Below are positions 50,195 to 58,434 of a stretch of 64,000 nt of DNA, piece by piece. The DNA is taken from contig JABCZD010000007.1 of the NCBI GenBank assembly GCA_013289855.1, forward strand, positions 186,001-250,000, in the 5' to 3' direction. Source of the DNA: Acidobacteriota bacterium. GTDB taxonomy: Bacteria; Acidobacteriota; Terriglobia; Acidiferrales; UBA7541. How positions within the stretch are numbered: the stretch's first letter is position 1; the number at the start of each line of letters is the position of its first letter. A program made the position numbers and the translations under genes. The notes under the pieces are model-generated. The model made no database searches. It was not told the DNA's origin and saw nothing but the letters and a program-made list of their open reading frames with translations.

Positions 50195-52219
50195 ATGAAT
50201 TGCGTCAAAATCATCCGCAGTCGCTCCGTCGCCATTATTGTCACCACCCTGCTCTTAATTCTCGCCTCCGTCGCCAGCCCCGCCCACGCGCAAGACGCCA
50301 CGAACCCGGCACAACAAAAACCGCTCACCCCGGAAGCCTCCCTGAACCTCCGCTTCCTCTCCGATCTCCAACTCTCCCCCGATGGCACCCGCCTCGTCTT
50401 CGTGGTCACCGAGCCTCCCACCGACGACGGCCGCGCCACCCACATCTGGCTATTCGACAAGCGCAGCAACACCACGCGCCAATTCACTTACTCCAAAAAG
50501 TCCGAAAAATATCCGCGCTGGTCCCCAGACGGCAAACAACTCGCTTTCCTCTCGAATCGCAACGAAGAAGATCAAATCTACGTGATGCGCGCCGACGGCG
50601 GCGAAGCCACCGCCCTCACCAAAGGCAAACGCGCCATCAGCAAATTCGCCTGGTCCCCAAACAGCCGGCAAATCGCCTTCCTCGCCTCAGACGCCAAATC
50701 CGAAGCCGAAGAAAAGAAGGAAAAAGATAAAGACGACGCCCACGTCACCGATAAGGAAGACAAGCACGCCCGCCTGTGGCTGCTGAACGTAGCAACGCTA
50801 GAAGCCAAAGCAATCACTGACGCAAAATGGGAACTCTCCGAAATCGCCTGGCTGACATCGGGCGACGCCGTCATCACCGTAGCCACCGATCATCCCGAAT
50901 CTGATCAGAACACCAACCGCATCTTCACCATAAAACTTTCCGACGGCACGATGACGCAGCTGGCCGCGCCACGCGGCCCCTTCGGCGACATAAAAATTTC
51001 TCCCGACGGCACCACGCTAAGCTTCATTGGCAGCCGCGAAGACGGCCCTTCCCCGCACGACCTGATGCTCCTCGACCTCACGCACGGCCGCAACACCGCG
51101 GCAAGAAATCTCACCGCGCTTAGCCTGGACCGCCAAGTCTTCGACTACCAATGGATTAAATCCGGCGGCCTCGAAACCATCGCCGCGGATGGCTTCCGCA
51201 CCAAATTTCACTCCTTCGACGCCCACGGCACCATGCAAGATTCCTCCGGCGTCACGCCGCAGTCGCTGACCACCAATCCGGTCGCGTTCGCCATCACTAC
51301 CGACGGCTTACTCTTCGCCGGGCAATCCGCCACACAACCGCAGGAACTCTACTCGTGGGACGAAAAATCCGCGCCCGTACAACTGACGCACGTCAACGAT
51401 GCATGGAAACGGTTCGCGCTGGCTCAGCCTGAGTTCTACAAATACAAATCCTTCGACGGCCTGGAAATCGAAGCCGCGCTACTAAAGCCCGCGAACTACG
51501 ACGGAAAATCCCAGCTCCCCTTGATCACCCTCATCCACGGCGGCCCAACCGGCGCGTGGCAAGACACAATCGAAACCTGGGGCCAGCTTCTCGCCGCCCG
51601 CGGCTACGCGGTTTTCTATCCCAACATTCGCGGTTCCATCGGCTACGGCCAGAAATTTATCGAAATGAATCGCGGCGATTGGGGCGGCAAGGATTTTAAA
51701 GATGTAATGTGGGGCGTCGACGATCTCGTCGCCAAGGGCATTGCCGATCCGAACAAGCTCGCCATCGGTGGCTGGTCCTACGGCGGCTACATGTCCGAGT
51801 GGGCCATCACGCAGACCCCGCGCTTCAAAGCCGCGGTCAGCGGCGCCGGCCTGGCCAATTTAATCTCCGAATACGGCACCGAGCGCGGCCCCTCCTATGA
51901 CGAATGGTTCTTTGGCTTGCCGTACGAAAAGCCCGACGGCTTTCTCAACAGTTCGCCATTCCTCTACTTGAAAAATGCCAAGACTCCCACGCTGATTCTG
52001 CAAGGCGATGCGGATCCGGTCGACCCGCTAGGCCAAAGCCAGGAGCTTTATCGCGGCCTAAAGCGCTATGGCGTCGAAACTGAATTGGTGATCTATCCCC
52101 GCGAACCGCACGGCTTCCACGAGCAAAAGCATCTGCTCGACCGCTTAAACCGCATCCTAGCGTGGTACGACGCGCACCTGAAAAAACCAGACCCCGCCGC
52201 GACCACCACCGCAAAATAA
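50195..52219 (+). CDS. Secreted S9-family (prolyl oligopeptidase-like) peptidase
   Basis: The 674-residue enzyme has a signal peptide (SRSVAIIVTTLLLILASVASPAHA), an N-terminal beta-propeller of WD40-like repeats (YPRWSPDGKQLAFLS, KFAWSPNSRQIAFLAS) and a C-terminal alpha/beta-hydrolase domain with the catalytic triad: Ser in GGWSYGGYMSEW, Asp in QGDADPVDPLGQS, and His in EPHGFHE. I chose the ATG at 50195 with GGAG about 10 nt upstream, since the signal peptide then starts properly. Dipeptidyl or acylaminoacyl activities are possible. A terminator overlaps its stop. Confidence 0.93.
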   Translation: MNCVKIIRSRSVAIIVTTLLLILASVASPAHAQDATNPAQQKPLTPEASLNLRFLSDLQLSPDGTRLVFVVTEPPTDDGRATHIWLFDKRSNTTRQFTYSKKSEKYPRWSPDGKQLAFLSNRNEEDQIYVMRADGGEATALTKGKRAISKFAWSPNSRQIAFLASDAKSEAEEKKEKDKDDAHVTDKEDKHARLWLLNVATLEAKAITDAKWELSEIAWLTSGDAVITVATDHPESDQNTNRIFTIKLSDGTMTQLAAPRGPFGDIKISPDGTTLSFIGSREDGPSPHDLMLLDLTHGRNTAARNLTALSLDRQVFDYQWIKSGGLETIAADGFRTKFHSFDAHGTMQDSSGVTPQSLTTNPVAFAITTDGLLFAGQSATQPQELYSWDEKSAPVQLTHVNDAWKRFALAQPEFYKYKSFDGLEIEAALLKPANYDGKSQLPLITLIHGGPTGAWQDTIETWGQLLAARGYAVFYPNIRGSIGYGQKFIEMNRGDWGGKDFKDVMWGVDDLVAKGIADPNKLAIGGWSYGGYMSEWAITQTPRFKAAVSGAGLANLISEYGTERGPSYDEWFFGLPYEKPDGFLNSSPFLYLKNAKTPTLILQGDADPVDPLGQSQELYRGLKRYGVETELVIYPREPHGFHEQKHLLDRLNRILAWYDAHLKKPDPAATTTAK

Positions 52220-52256
52220 AACACGGACCGCTACGGCGATCCGCGTTTTATTTTGC
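52211..52256. terminator. Bidirectional terminator overlapping the S9 stop codon
   Basis: GCAAAATAAAACACGGA (52211-52227) pairs with TCCGCGTTTTATTTTGC (52240-52256), 17-bp arms with one mismatch. T-rich and A-rich flanks on each arm make it work in both directions. The S9 stop codon is inside the first arm. Confidence 0.8.
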
Positions 52257-52277
52257 ATGCGATCTTCTCGCCGCTGG

Positions 52278-52308
52278 AAAGGCGACCGCCTCAGAAGGCG
52301 GCCGCTAC
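52278..52308. repeat. REP-like palindromic element, family 1 (short copy)
   Basis: AAAGGCGACCGCCT, then CAGAAGGCGGCCGCTAC. This is the reverse complement of the outer parts of the element at 44490-44541, lacking its inner hairpin. Confidence 0.6.
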
Positions 52309-52330
52309 ATAAGGCCGCCGCGCAGCCACG

Positions 52331-52795
52331 CTAAACCGGTGAATTCACACCACTCAAAAATCCTCCGAGATGCCCGGTGAGCCCGACGAGCGCGACGCCG
52401 ATAAGTTCGAGAGGAATCCGAAACCCTGCAGCAAGATCTCCTGTCTTTCGCAGCGAGCGAAAATGCACCCAGCCAACGATCCACATGATCAAACTACTAA
52501 CCAGCGCAAACACCAGATGCATCAGCAAAATCCCCTTGAGCCGCTGGCCTTCCAGCGCCCACTGCCAGGCCAACAGCCCGCTGGCAATCACTGGAAACGT
52601 AAGAATCGCCGCCGAAATTAAATTGTAACCTGCGACCGCGGCCAGCTCTTGCCGCTTGCTCCACTGCGCCGCCGCATCAAACGCCACGCCGGTCATAAAC
52701 AGCGCGATGGGAAAGTGGATCAGCACCACGTGTTGCGCGTGCTTGGCCAAGAAAACCGTTTTTGGATCGAATGGATTGGTCATTACCAGGCTCAC
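52331..52795 (-). CDS. DUF2231-like multi-pass membrane protein
   Basis: The 154-residue protein has about four membrane segments (HVVLIHFPIALFMTGVAFDAAA, YNLISAAILTFPVIASGLLAW, LLMHLVFALVSSLIMWIVGWV, PLELIGVALVGLTGHLGGFL) and the early His-containing HFPIAL typical of DUF2231. The start is a GTG that overlaps the cupredoxin stop as GTGA; an ATG lies 12 nt on. DUF2231 proteins often accompany cytochromes and copper proteins. Function unknown. Confidence 0.8.
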   Translation of the reverse strand: MSLVMTNPFDPKTVFLAKHAQHVVLIHFPIALFMTGVAFDAAAQWSKRQELAAVAGYNLISAAILTFPVIASGLLAWQWALEGQRLKGILLMHLVFALVSSLIMWIVGWVHFRSLRKTGDLAAGFRIPLELIGVALVGLTGHLGGFLSGVNSPV

Positions 52796-53181
52796 TGCAC
52801 GATGACTTTGCCGACCATCTTTGGATGGATCGAGCAGAAATAGTCATACGCGCCGGCTTTAGCAAACGTGAACGAAAACTTTTCATCCGTGTCCAGCACC
52901 TTGGATTTGAACACGCCCTCCGTGCTAACCACGGTGTGTGGGATATCGTCGCGATTCGTCCACGTCACCGTCGTTCCCACCGGAACGGTCAATGCTTCGG
53001 GGCCAAACTTGAAATTATCAATCTTCACTTCCATCGTTTTTGCCTGCGAAGTAGCCGCTGCGGCCGGCTGCGCCAGCACGGGCGAAGCGTTTTCGCCGCG
53101 CGCCACCGTGCCACGCACAAACCCGCCGCCAGCCATCGCCAACATCAGAACTGCTCCACCAACGAACACACCTCCACGCAT
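52792..53181 (-). CDS. Cupredoxin (plastocyanin/azurin-like copper protein), exported
   Basis: The 129-residue protein has an N-terminal hydrophobic export segment (GGAVLMLAMAGGGF) and a cupredoxin domain (EVKIDNFKFGPEALTVPVGTTVTWTNRDDIPHTV) with type 1 copper ligands: His in IPHTV, and Cys, His and Met in YFCSIHPKM. It would carry electrons in the periplasm. The stop overlaps the DUF2231 start; the phosphoesterase gene ends 110 bp upstream. Confidence 0.92.
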   Translation of the reverse strand: MRGGVFVGGAVLMLAMAGGGFVRGTVARGENASPVLAQPAAAATSQAKTMEVKIDNFKFGPEALTVPVGTTVTWTNRDDIPHTVVSTEGVFKSKVLDTDEKFSFTFAKAGAYDYFCSIHPKMVGKVIVQ

Positions 53182-53291
53182 CGTCGTATCTCCTTTTTCT
53201 TATCGATTGAATTGCCGAAGCTAAATCGCCGAAACCCGGTGAATCGTCAAAACCTTGGCCGTTTGTTGCGAATTCAGCCTGAGCCGGACAA

Positions 53292-54290
53292 CTACACCAG
53301 CGACGAGTCCGTCACTGCAAGGCTGTGACTGCCGTGCACCGAATTTACGTCCGTGATGCCCAGCACGCCGCGCAATTGGTCGGCCGGCACTTTCATCGGC
53401 CCCGGGGAATCCGCTTTCCCGGGCGCTGGCTGCGGAAATGCCGTCGAACACGCAGTGTGGAACGTCACATTACCCTCCACCTTCTGCATGATTTGGTGGA
53501 TGTGGCCATTCAGCACCGTCACCGAACCGAATTTCTTCAGCAGCGCCAGCGCCTGCGCGCTATCCTGCGTGCCCCAACCCCATTCCGGATACACGGTCCA
53601 CAGCGGAATGTGCGCGAACACCACGATGGGCGTGCTGGACTTCAAGCTCTTAACGTCTTTTTCGATCCACGCGATCTGCTCCGCGCCCAGCGAGCCAAGT
53701 CCGCCGGCCTTCAGGTTCATTACGTTCACCAGACCGATGAAGTGCACGCCTTTTTTCTCGAAGCTGTACCAGCCTTGACCATGGCTCTGTTTCGCGTAGC
53801 GCTCCAGGTATTGCTTGCCGTCATCGTTCAGCACGTCATGCTCGCCCGGAACGAAGAACACGTCCTTGGCGCTGGCGCTCTTTAGAATCTGGTCCACGGC
53901 ATCAAACTCTTCCGGCTTGGAAAGGTGACTGATGTCTCCGGTGTGCAGCATGAATTCCGGCGCCGTCGAGAGCCCGTTAATCTTGTCCACCGCCGCCTTC
54001 AGCGTGCCCGCCACGTCCGTATTCGCCGGCTTGTTAAAGCCCATGTGACTGTCGCTGATCTGTACGAAGCTCAGTTCGCCAGCCGAAGCCTTAGCCGCGC
54101 GACTGCCGGGCGTGCCCAGCGCGTACGACTTCAGAACGCCGCCTTGCATCACGCACAACGCTCCGGTGCCCGCCCACGCCATGCACTTCAGAAACCCGCG
54201 GCGATCGATGCCGTCGTGCCCGCCCGTCGCATCTTGCGCGACTGTTGCAATGAGATCGTGGTCATGCAGAATTTCGTCTTTCTTGCTCAT
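53292..54290 (-). CDS. Tat-exported metallophosphoesterase
   Basis: The 332-residue protein has a Tat-like signal (DRRGFLKCMAWAGTGALCVM) and the calcineurin-type motifs FVQISDSHMGF (DxH), HTGDISHL (GD), PGEHDVL (GNHD variant, with Glu for Asn), FAHIPLW and LNGHIHQ (GHxH). It should sit in the periplasm and hydrolyse phosphodiesters or monoesters. It leads the group with the cupredoxin and the DUF2231 gene. The GEHD in place of GNHD is worth noting; it occurs in some family members. Confidence 0.9.
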   Translation of the reverse strand: MSKKDEILHDHDLIATVAQDATGGHDGIDRRGFLKCMAWAGTGALCVMQGGVLKSYALGTPGSRAAKASAGELSFVQISDSHMGFNKPANTDVAGTLKAAVDKINGLSTAPEFMLHTGDISHLSKPEEFDAVDQILKSASAKDVFFVPGEHDVLNDDGKQYLERYAKQSHGQGWYSFEKKGVHFIGLVNVMNLKAGGLGSLGAEQIAWIEKDVKSLKSSTPIVVFAHIPLWTVYPEWGWGTQDSAQALALLKKFGSVTVLNGHIHQIMQKVEGNVTFHTACSTAFPQPAPGKADSPGPMKVPADQLRGVLGITDVNSVHGSHSLAVTDSSLV

Positions 54291-54578
54291 TTTTAGCTCC
54301 TCAGTTAACGCGCTTCGTCCGCGGCCCTAGGCCTCGCGGTTACGACCCCAGGGCTGGGCTCTGGAGTCCGCGTTTCGTTATGCAAGACTGCGGCACCCGG
54401 GTTTCTATTCCGCCCGATCCATTTTTTCCGGCGTTTAAGGGCAAAAAAGAATCCTGGCCTTTGGAGGGAATATCGGGAATAAACTAGGCCCTGGGACAGT
54501 CTCCCATTTGCGCCATCGAAAAGTGCGGCCAAGCTAAGTCCATCGGGAAAGCTGGACGCAGCCGGGAAGGAATCGAGA

Positions 54579-55145
54579 TTGCTTGCTCCGGAGGATCGCG
54601 CGCGTTTTGAAGAAATCGTGCTCCCGCACCTGGACGCCGCGTTCAACCTGGCGCGCTGGCTGCTGCGCAGCCGCTCCGACGCCGACGACGTGGCCCAGGA
54701 GGCATTGATGCGCGCATACCGCTTTTTTGGCGGCTTCCATGGCGGCGACCCGCGCGCCTGGCTGCTGCAGATTGTACGCAACACCTGTTACACCTGGCTG
54801 GGCAAGAATCGCCCGGCGGAGCTTATGACCGAATTTGACGAGACCAATCACGCGGTAGAAGTTCGCGAGCGGCCCGCATCCGCCGGATCGTATGGCGGGT
54901 CGCCGGAGGCCCAGGCCATGGCCAGCGAGGATCGCGAGCGGCTAACGCGCGCGCTGGAGGAGTTGCCGCCGCGCTTTCGCGAGGTGCTGGTGCTGCGCGA
55001 ACTGGAAGGTTGCAGCTACAAAGAGATCGCCACCATCACCGCCGCGCCCATTGGAACGGTAATGTCCGCGCTTTCCCGTGCCCGGCGGCAGTTGCAGTAC
55101 GTGCTTACGAATCCCAAGGGTAAAGAGGTCGCCCGTGACCTGTGA
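54579..55145 (+). CDS. ECF-type sigma factor
   Basis: The 188-residue sigma factor has region 2 (VLPHLDAAFNLARWLLRSRSDADDVAQEALMRAYRFF) and region 4 (LEELPPRFREVLVLRELEGCSYKEIATITAAPIGTVMSALSRARRQL). It starts at TTG with GGGAAGG nine nt before. The anti-sigma gene follows with an 11-bp overlap. GGAAT-type and GTC-type words before the gene might be its own promoter, but I cannot fix the spacing with confidence. Confidence 0.93.
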   Translation: MLAPEDRARFEEIVLPHLDAAFNLARWLLRSRSDADDVAQEALMRAYRFFGGFHGGDPRAWLLQIVRNTCYTWLGKNRPAELMTEFDETNHAVEVRERPASAGSYGGSPEAQAMASEDRERLTRALEELPPRFREVLVLRELEGCSYKEIATITAAPIGTVMSALSRARRQLQYVLTNPKGKEVARDL

Positions 55146-55935
55146 ACTAAACACAACATCGCTGCACGGCTACCTCGATGGCGAGCTTGACGCCGTGCGC
55201 GCCGCGGAGTTTGAGCACCATCTCGAATCGTGCGCGGAATGCCTTGCGGAGCTGGAAGCGCAAGAGTCGCTGCGCACTTCGCTGCAACAAGCGCAATTGC
55301 GGGAACGCGCCCCGCTCGACCTGCGCAAGAAAATTCTGCAGAGCCTGCCAAAATCGGCGCCATCGCGCTTCGCGCTCGGCGCGGCGTGGCGTCCATGGTC
55401 GCAAGCGTCGTCGCAATCATCCGGGCAATCATTATTTTGGCAAGGTTTGGCCGTGGCCGCGTTGGTACTGTTGGCCGTGAGCTTTCTTGGCTGGTGGTTG
55501 GTCCTCGACCGCCATGGCCTTTCCTCGGAGCGGGGACTTTCCGCCGAGATTGTTGACGCCCACGTGCGCTCGCTGCAGCCCGGCCATCTCTCGGATGTGA
55601 TTTCCACCGATCAACACACCGTGAAGCCGTGGTTCAACGGCAAGGTGGACTTCGCGGTCCCCGTGCGCGATTTTGCCGACGAGGGCTTTCCGCTGCAAGG
55701 CGGCCGCCTGGAAGTGATCAATGGAAAGACCGTGGCTGCGCTGATCTACGGTCGGCGCAAGCACGAAGTAAATCTCTTCGTGTGGCCGGAAACTACCGCC
55801 GATGAGAAGGCGGTCGCCAGTTCCGTGCGCGGCTACAATTTAATCTGCTGGCGCAAGGCCGGCATGGAATACTGGCTAGCCTCCGACCTCGCCCTGCCAG
55901 ACCTGGAAGTTCTGCAACACTTGCTAGCGCAATAA
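55135..55935 (+). CDS. Transmembrane zinc-finger anti-sigma factor
   Basis: The 266-residue protein has an N-terminal ZAS domain (LHGYLDGELDAVRAAEFEHHLESCAEC, with the Hx3Cx2C motif), a single membrane segment (LAVAALVLLAVSFLGWWLV, about residues 103-121) and a C-terminal periplasmic domain. It should hold the sigma factor inactive until an external signal. The start is GTG at 55135, overlapping the sigma gene; the longer frame lies inside that gene. Confidence 0.92.
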   Translation: MTCELNTTSLHGYLDGELDAVRAAEFEHHLESCAECLAELEAQESLRTSLQQAQLRERAPLDLRKKILQSLPKSAPSRFALGAAWRPWSQASSQSSGQSLFWQGLAVAALVLLAVSFLGWWLVLDRHGLSSERGLSAEIVDAHVRSLQPGHLSDVISTDQHTVKPWFNGKVDFAVPVRDFADEGFPLQGGRLEVINGKTVAALIYGRRKHEVNLFVWPETTADEKAVASSVRGYNLICWRKAGMEYWLASDLALPDLEVLQHLLAQ

Positions 55936-55958
55936 CGACCGGCCGCGCACCCTTCGTA

Positions 55959-55979
55959 GGGACGCAACATGTTGCGCCC
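55959..55979. repeat. Palindromic element between anti-sigma and SDR genes
   Basis: GGGACGCAACATGTTGCGCCCC is a near-perfect palindrome with core CGCAACATGTTGCG, of similar build to the family-2 elements. Confidence 0.5.
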
Positions 55980-56070
55980 CTGCTTGCCCAGGCGTACCAA
56001 CTTACGAATTGATTCCCGGTGTGCCCTGTTGTGCCCCGCTATGCTAGGATGCGCGTCGGAGCGCACGAAA

Positions 56071-57108
56071 ATGTCTAAATCGCACAAGAAATCATCAGGC
56101 AAAGTTCTACTCGGAAAACCGTTGCACGGAAAAGTCGCGCTGGTGGCTGGCGCCACGCGTGGGGCGGGACGCGGCATCGCTATCGCGCTGGGCGAGGCTG
56201 GCGCGACGGTCTATTGCACGGGGCGCAGTTCGCGAAAGCGACGTGCAAAGACTGCACCAACACCGGGCCGGCCGGAGACGATTGAGGAGACCGCCGAGAT
56301 GGTTACTGCGGCGGGAGGGCATGGCATCGCCGTTCGCGTGGATCACACCGTTCCCGCGGAAGTGAAAAAACTGGTCAGCGTCATCAAGCGGCGCCACAAA
56401 GGCCTCGACATTCTGGTCAACGACGTTTGGGGCGGCGATCCGCTGACGCAGTTCGGCAAAGGGTTCTGGAGCGCCAACCTCGAAAATGGCCTGCTGATGC
56501 TGAAGCAGGCCATCCATTCGCACATCATCACCGCACACTTCGCGGTGCCGCTGATGTTCGGGCGGCGCGGCGCCATCATTTTCGAGATCACCGATGGGGA
56601 CGGCTACTACTACCGCGGAAACATCTTCTACGACCTGGTGAAAATTTCCGTGATCCGGCTGGCCTTCGTCATGGCTCGCGAATTGCGCAAACGCGAAATC
56701 ATCGCGCTGGCCTTGACGCCGGGCTTTTTGCGCTCCGAAGCGATGCTGCAGCATTTTGGCGTGACGGAAGCGAACTGGAAAGACGCCGGCAAACGAAAAA
56801 ATGCCACGCAAAACTCCGCGGACCAGAACGACGCCCCCGAAGATTTCATGATCTCGGAATCGCCGCGCTACATCGGCCGCGCGGTCGTGGCACTGGCGAC
56901 CGACCTCAACGTGAAAAAGAAAAACGGCCGCGTCTTCAGCACCTGGGCGCTAAGCCGCGAATACGGCTTCACCGATCTGGACGGCACGCAGCCGCACTGG
57001 GCCGACCACGCGCACAAAAAATATGGCAAGTGGAAAGTTTGCGACGAACAATTCTATTCCTACTGGGAGTACGGCTTAATTGACAAGATGTTTCCGGATT
57101 GGTTCTGA
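56071..57108 (+). CDS. SDR-family oxidoreductase, atypical
   Basis: The 345-residue short-chain dehydrogenase-like enzyme has an N-terminal nucleotide-binding motif (LVAGATRGAGRGIAIALGEAGA), a GLDILVNDVWGGDP segment where NNAG is usual, and YDLVK as the YxxxK catalytic motif. The Ser normally upstream of Tyr is not evident: the region reads IIFEITDGDGYYYRG. Length is greater than a classical 250-residue SDR. I used the ATG at 56071 (MSKSHKKSSGK). Substrate unknown. Confidence 0.85.
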   Translation: MSKSHKKSSGKVLLGKPLHGKVALVAGATRGAGRGIAIALGEAGATVYCTGRSSRKRRAKTAPTPGRPETIEETAEMVTAAGGHGIAVRVDHTVPAEVKKLVSVIKRRHKGLDILVNDVWGGDPLTQFGKGFWSANLENGLLMLKQAIHSHIITAHFAVPLMFGRRGAIIFEITDGDGYYYRGNIFYDLVKISVIRLAFVMARELRKREIIALALTPGFLRSEAMLQHFGVTEANWKDAGKRKNATQNSADQNDAPEDFMISESPRYIGRAVVALATDLNVKKKNGRVFSTWALSREYGFTDLDGTQPHWADHAHKKYGKWKVCDEQFYSYWEYGLIDKMFPDWF

Positions 57109-57180
57109 CGCGATGTGTAATGTGCCGATGGCCGTGAAATTGAGTGATGACTAGTTTCCGATTTCTGTCGCGGTGATCTA

Positions 57181-58035
57181 CTAGTCAGACGCATCGTCTG
57201 GCTTGTGCTCTTTTCGAACCCACGGTTGTCCGACCTTGGAGCGTTCGGCATACCAGCCTAGAGGCAGGTCGGCTAATTCGGCCAGGCTCGGGTCGCGGTC
57301 GATTGGATGGTGAAAGCAGGAGAGTGAAGGGCCACCTCCATCTGCCATGCTGTCACCGAGAAACTGCCACGCCCCATCTTCAGCCTCATGTGAGACGAAT
57401 GTTACGGGCTCAGTCCCGTTGTGAACTGCTTGGGAGAGAAAGACTCCCGTGTGTGGAGGATCTGGGAATTTCCAATTGAAAAGACTACTTTTCGGATCAG
57501 TTGAGGCCCAAAAATCATTTTCGGCTCTCGTCATTGGAGCGGTGGACTGCATCAACGGCTGCTCAAACGTTTTGTCAAACTCCCGGTCCTCCGGAAATCG
57601 ATTCTTGAGGTCGGGGTATACCGCTTGGAGTACAGGGAAGTCAGCGTCACCGTAATACCAAATCGCCCAACCCATCAGCTGTTTTAACCACTTTTGGTCA
57701 ACGAGGCGGAACTCGCACTCGACTCGACCTACGAGGTCAGGGTGTCGCCCTTTCGTTAGATCAGCACCGGCCCGCATAAGCTTGGTAGCTTCGTTCAACG
57801 CAAAGTGTGCGGTTTCTGGCGGCAGCCCGACGGTAATAATTTCGGGTTTTCCACAAGTGTCGAAAATGCCGACGGTGTATGACCATCCGAGGCCGTAGTT
57901 CGTCCGCGCCACGTTTACGACAGAACAGCCAAATTCCTCGATGTGACCGATCGTGCGCTCGTCGTCGGGGCACAATTCGATTTCCCTGAATTTCCGCGTT
58001 CGTGCGGTCTCGAACTCTCTTTTATTTAAAGGCAT
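57181..58035 (-). CDS. DUF4262-like protein
   Basis: The 284-residue protein carries IGHIEEFGCSVVNVARTNYGLGWSYTVGIFDTCGKPEIITVGL, the DUF4262 pattern. A second region further on (VTFVSHEAEDGAWQFLGDS) resembles DUF2185. No signal or membrane segment. DUF4262 proteins of unknown function are scattered, often near toxin or conflict genes. It stands alone and reads more AT-rich than its neighbours by eye. Confidence 0.78.
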   Translation of the reverse strand: MPLNKREFETARTRKFREIELCPDDERTIGHIEEFGCSVVNVARTNYGLGWSYTVGIFDTCGKPEIITVGLPPETAHFALNEATKLMRAGADLTKGRHPDLVGRVECEFRLVDQKWLKQLMGWAIWYYGDADFPVLQAVYPDLKNRFPEDREFDKTFEQPLMQSTAPMTRAENDFWASTDPKSSLFNWKFPDPPHTGVFLSQAVHNGTEPVTFVSHEAEDGAWQFLGDSMADGGGPSLSCFHHPIDRDPSLAELADLPLGWYAERSKVGQPWVRKEHKPDDASD

Positions 58036-58434
58036 TTAAGTTCGCTACTATGCTTTACGGGATCAGCGCAGTGGACTATACACCGAGAAACCGGACAATC
58101 GAAAGATGCCTGATGAGTTGGATTATCGAAGAATCGTCAGGTCACCTAAGACCAACCTTGTGGCCGTGAAGAATTCACCACAATTCCTAGCGTAGGGCTT
58201 TACAGCGCGTTTCGTGGCATGCTAAGGTTGCATCCCGTACCGCCATCGCTGCGCCAGGCGGCAAGGGCCTCTCATCGAGAACCTGCCAAACGTTTGTGTC
58301 CACGTGTGGGTATCCACGGCTAGGACTTGCGACCGCTCGTTGGTTGCTTTGTTGCAACGCCGCACTCCCTCTCTGGGAATACTAAGTCGTCTCTCTTCAT
58401 GCGTTTGCGCGTGCGATGACACACGCCGGCGAGC
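58036..58434. other. Intergenic region upstream of smc
   Basis: These 399 bp lie between the divergent DUF4262 and smc genes. I see no gene, tRNA or strong promoter in them. No clear ribosome-binding site precedes the smc ATG. Confidence 0.5.
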
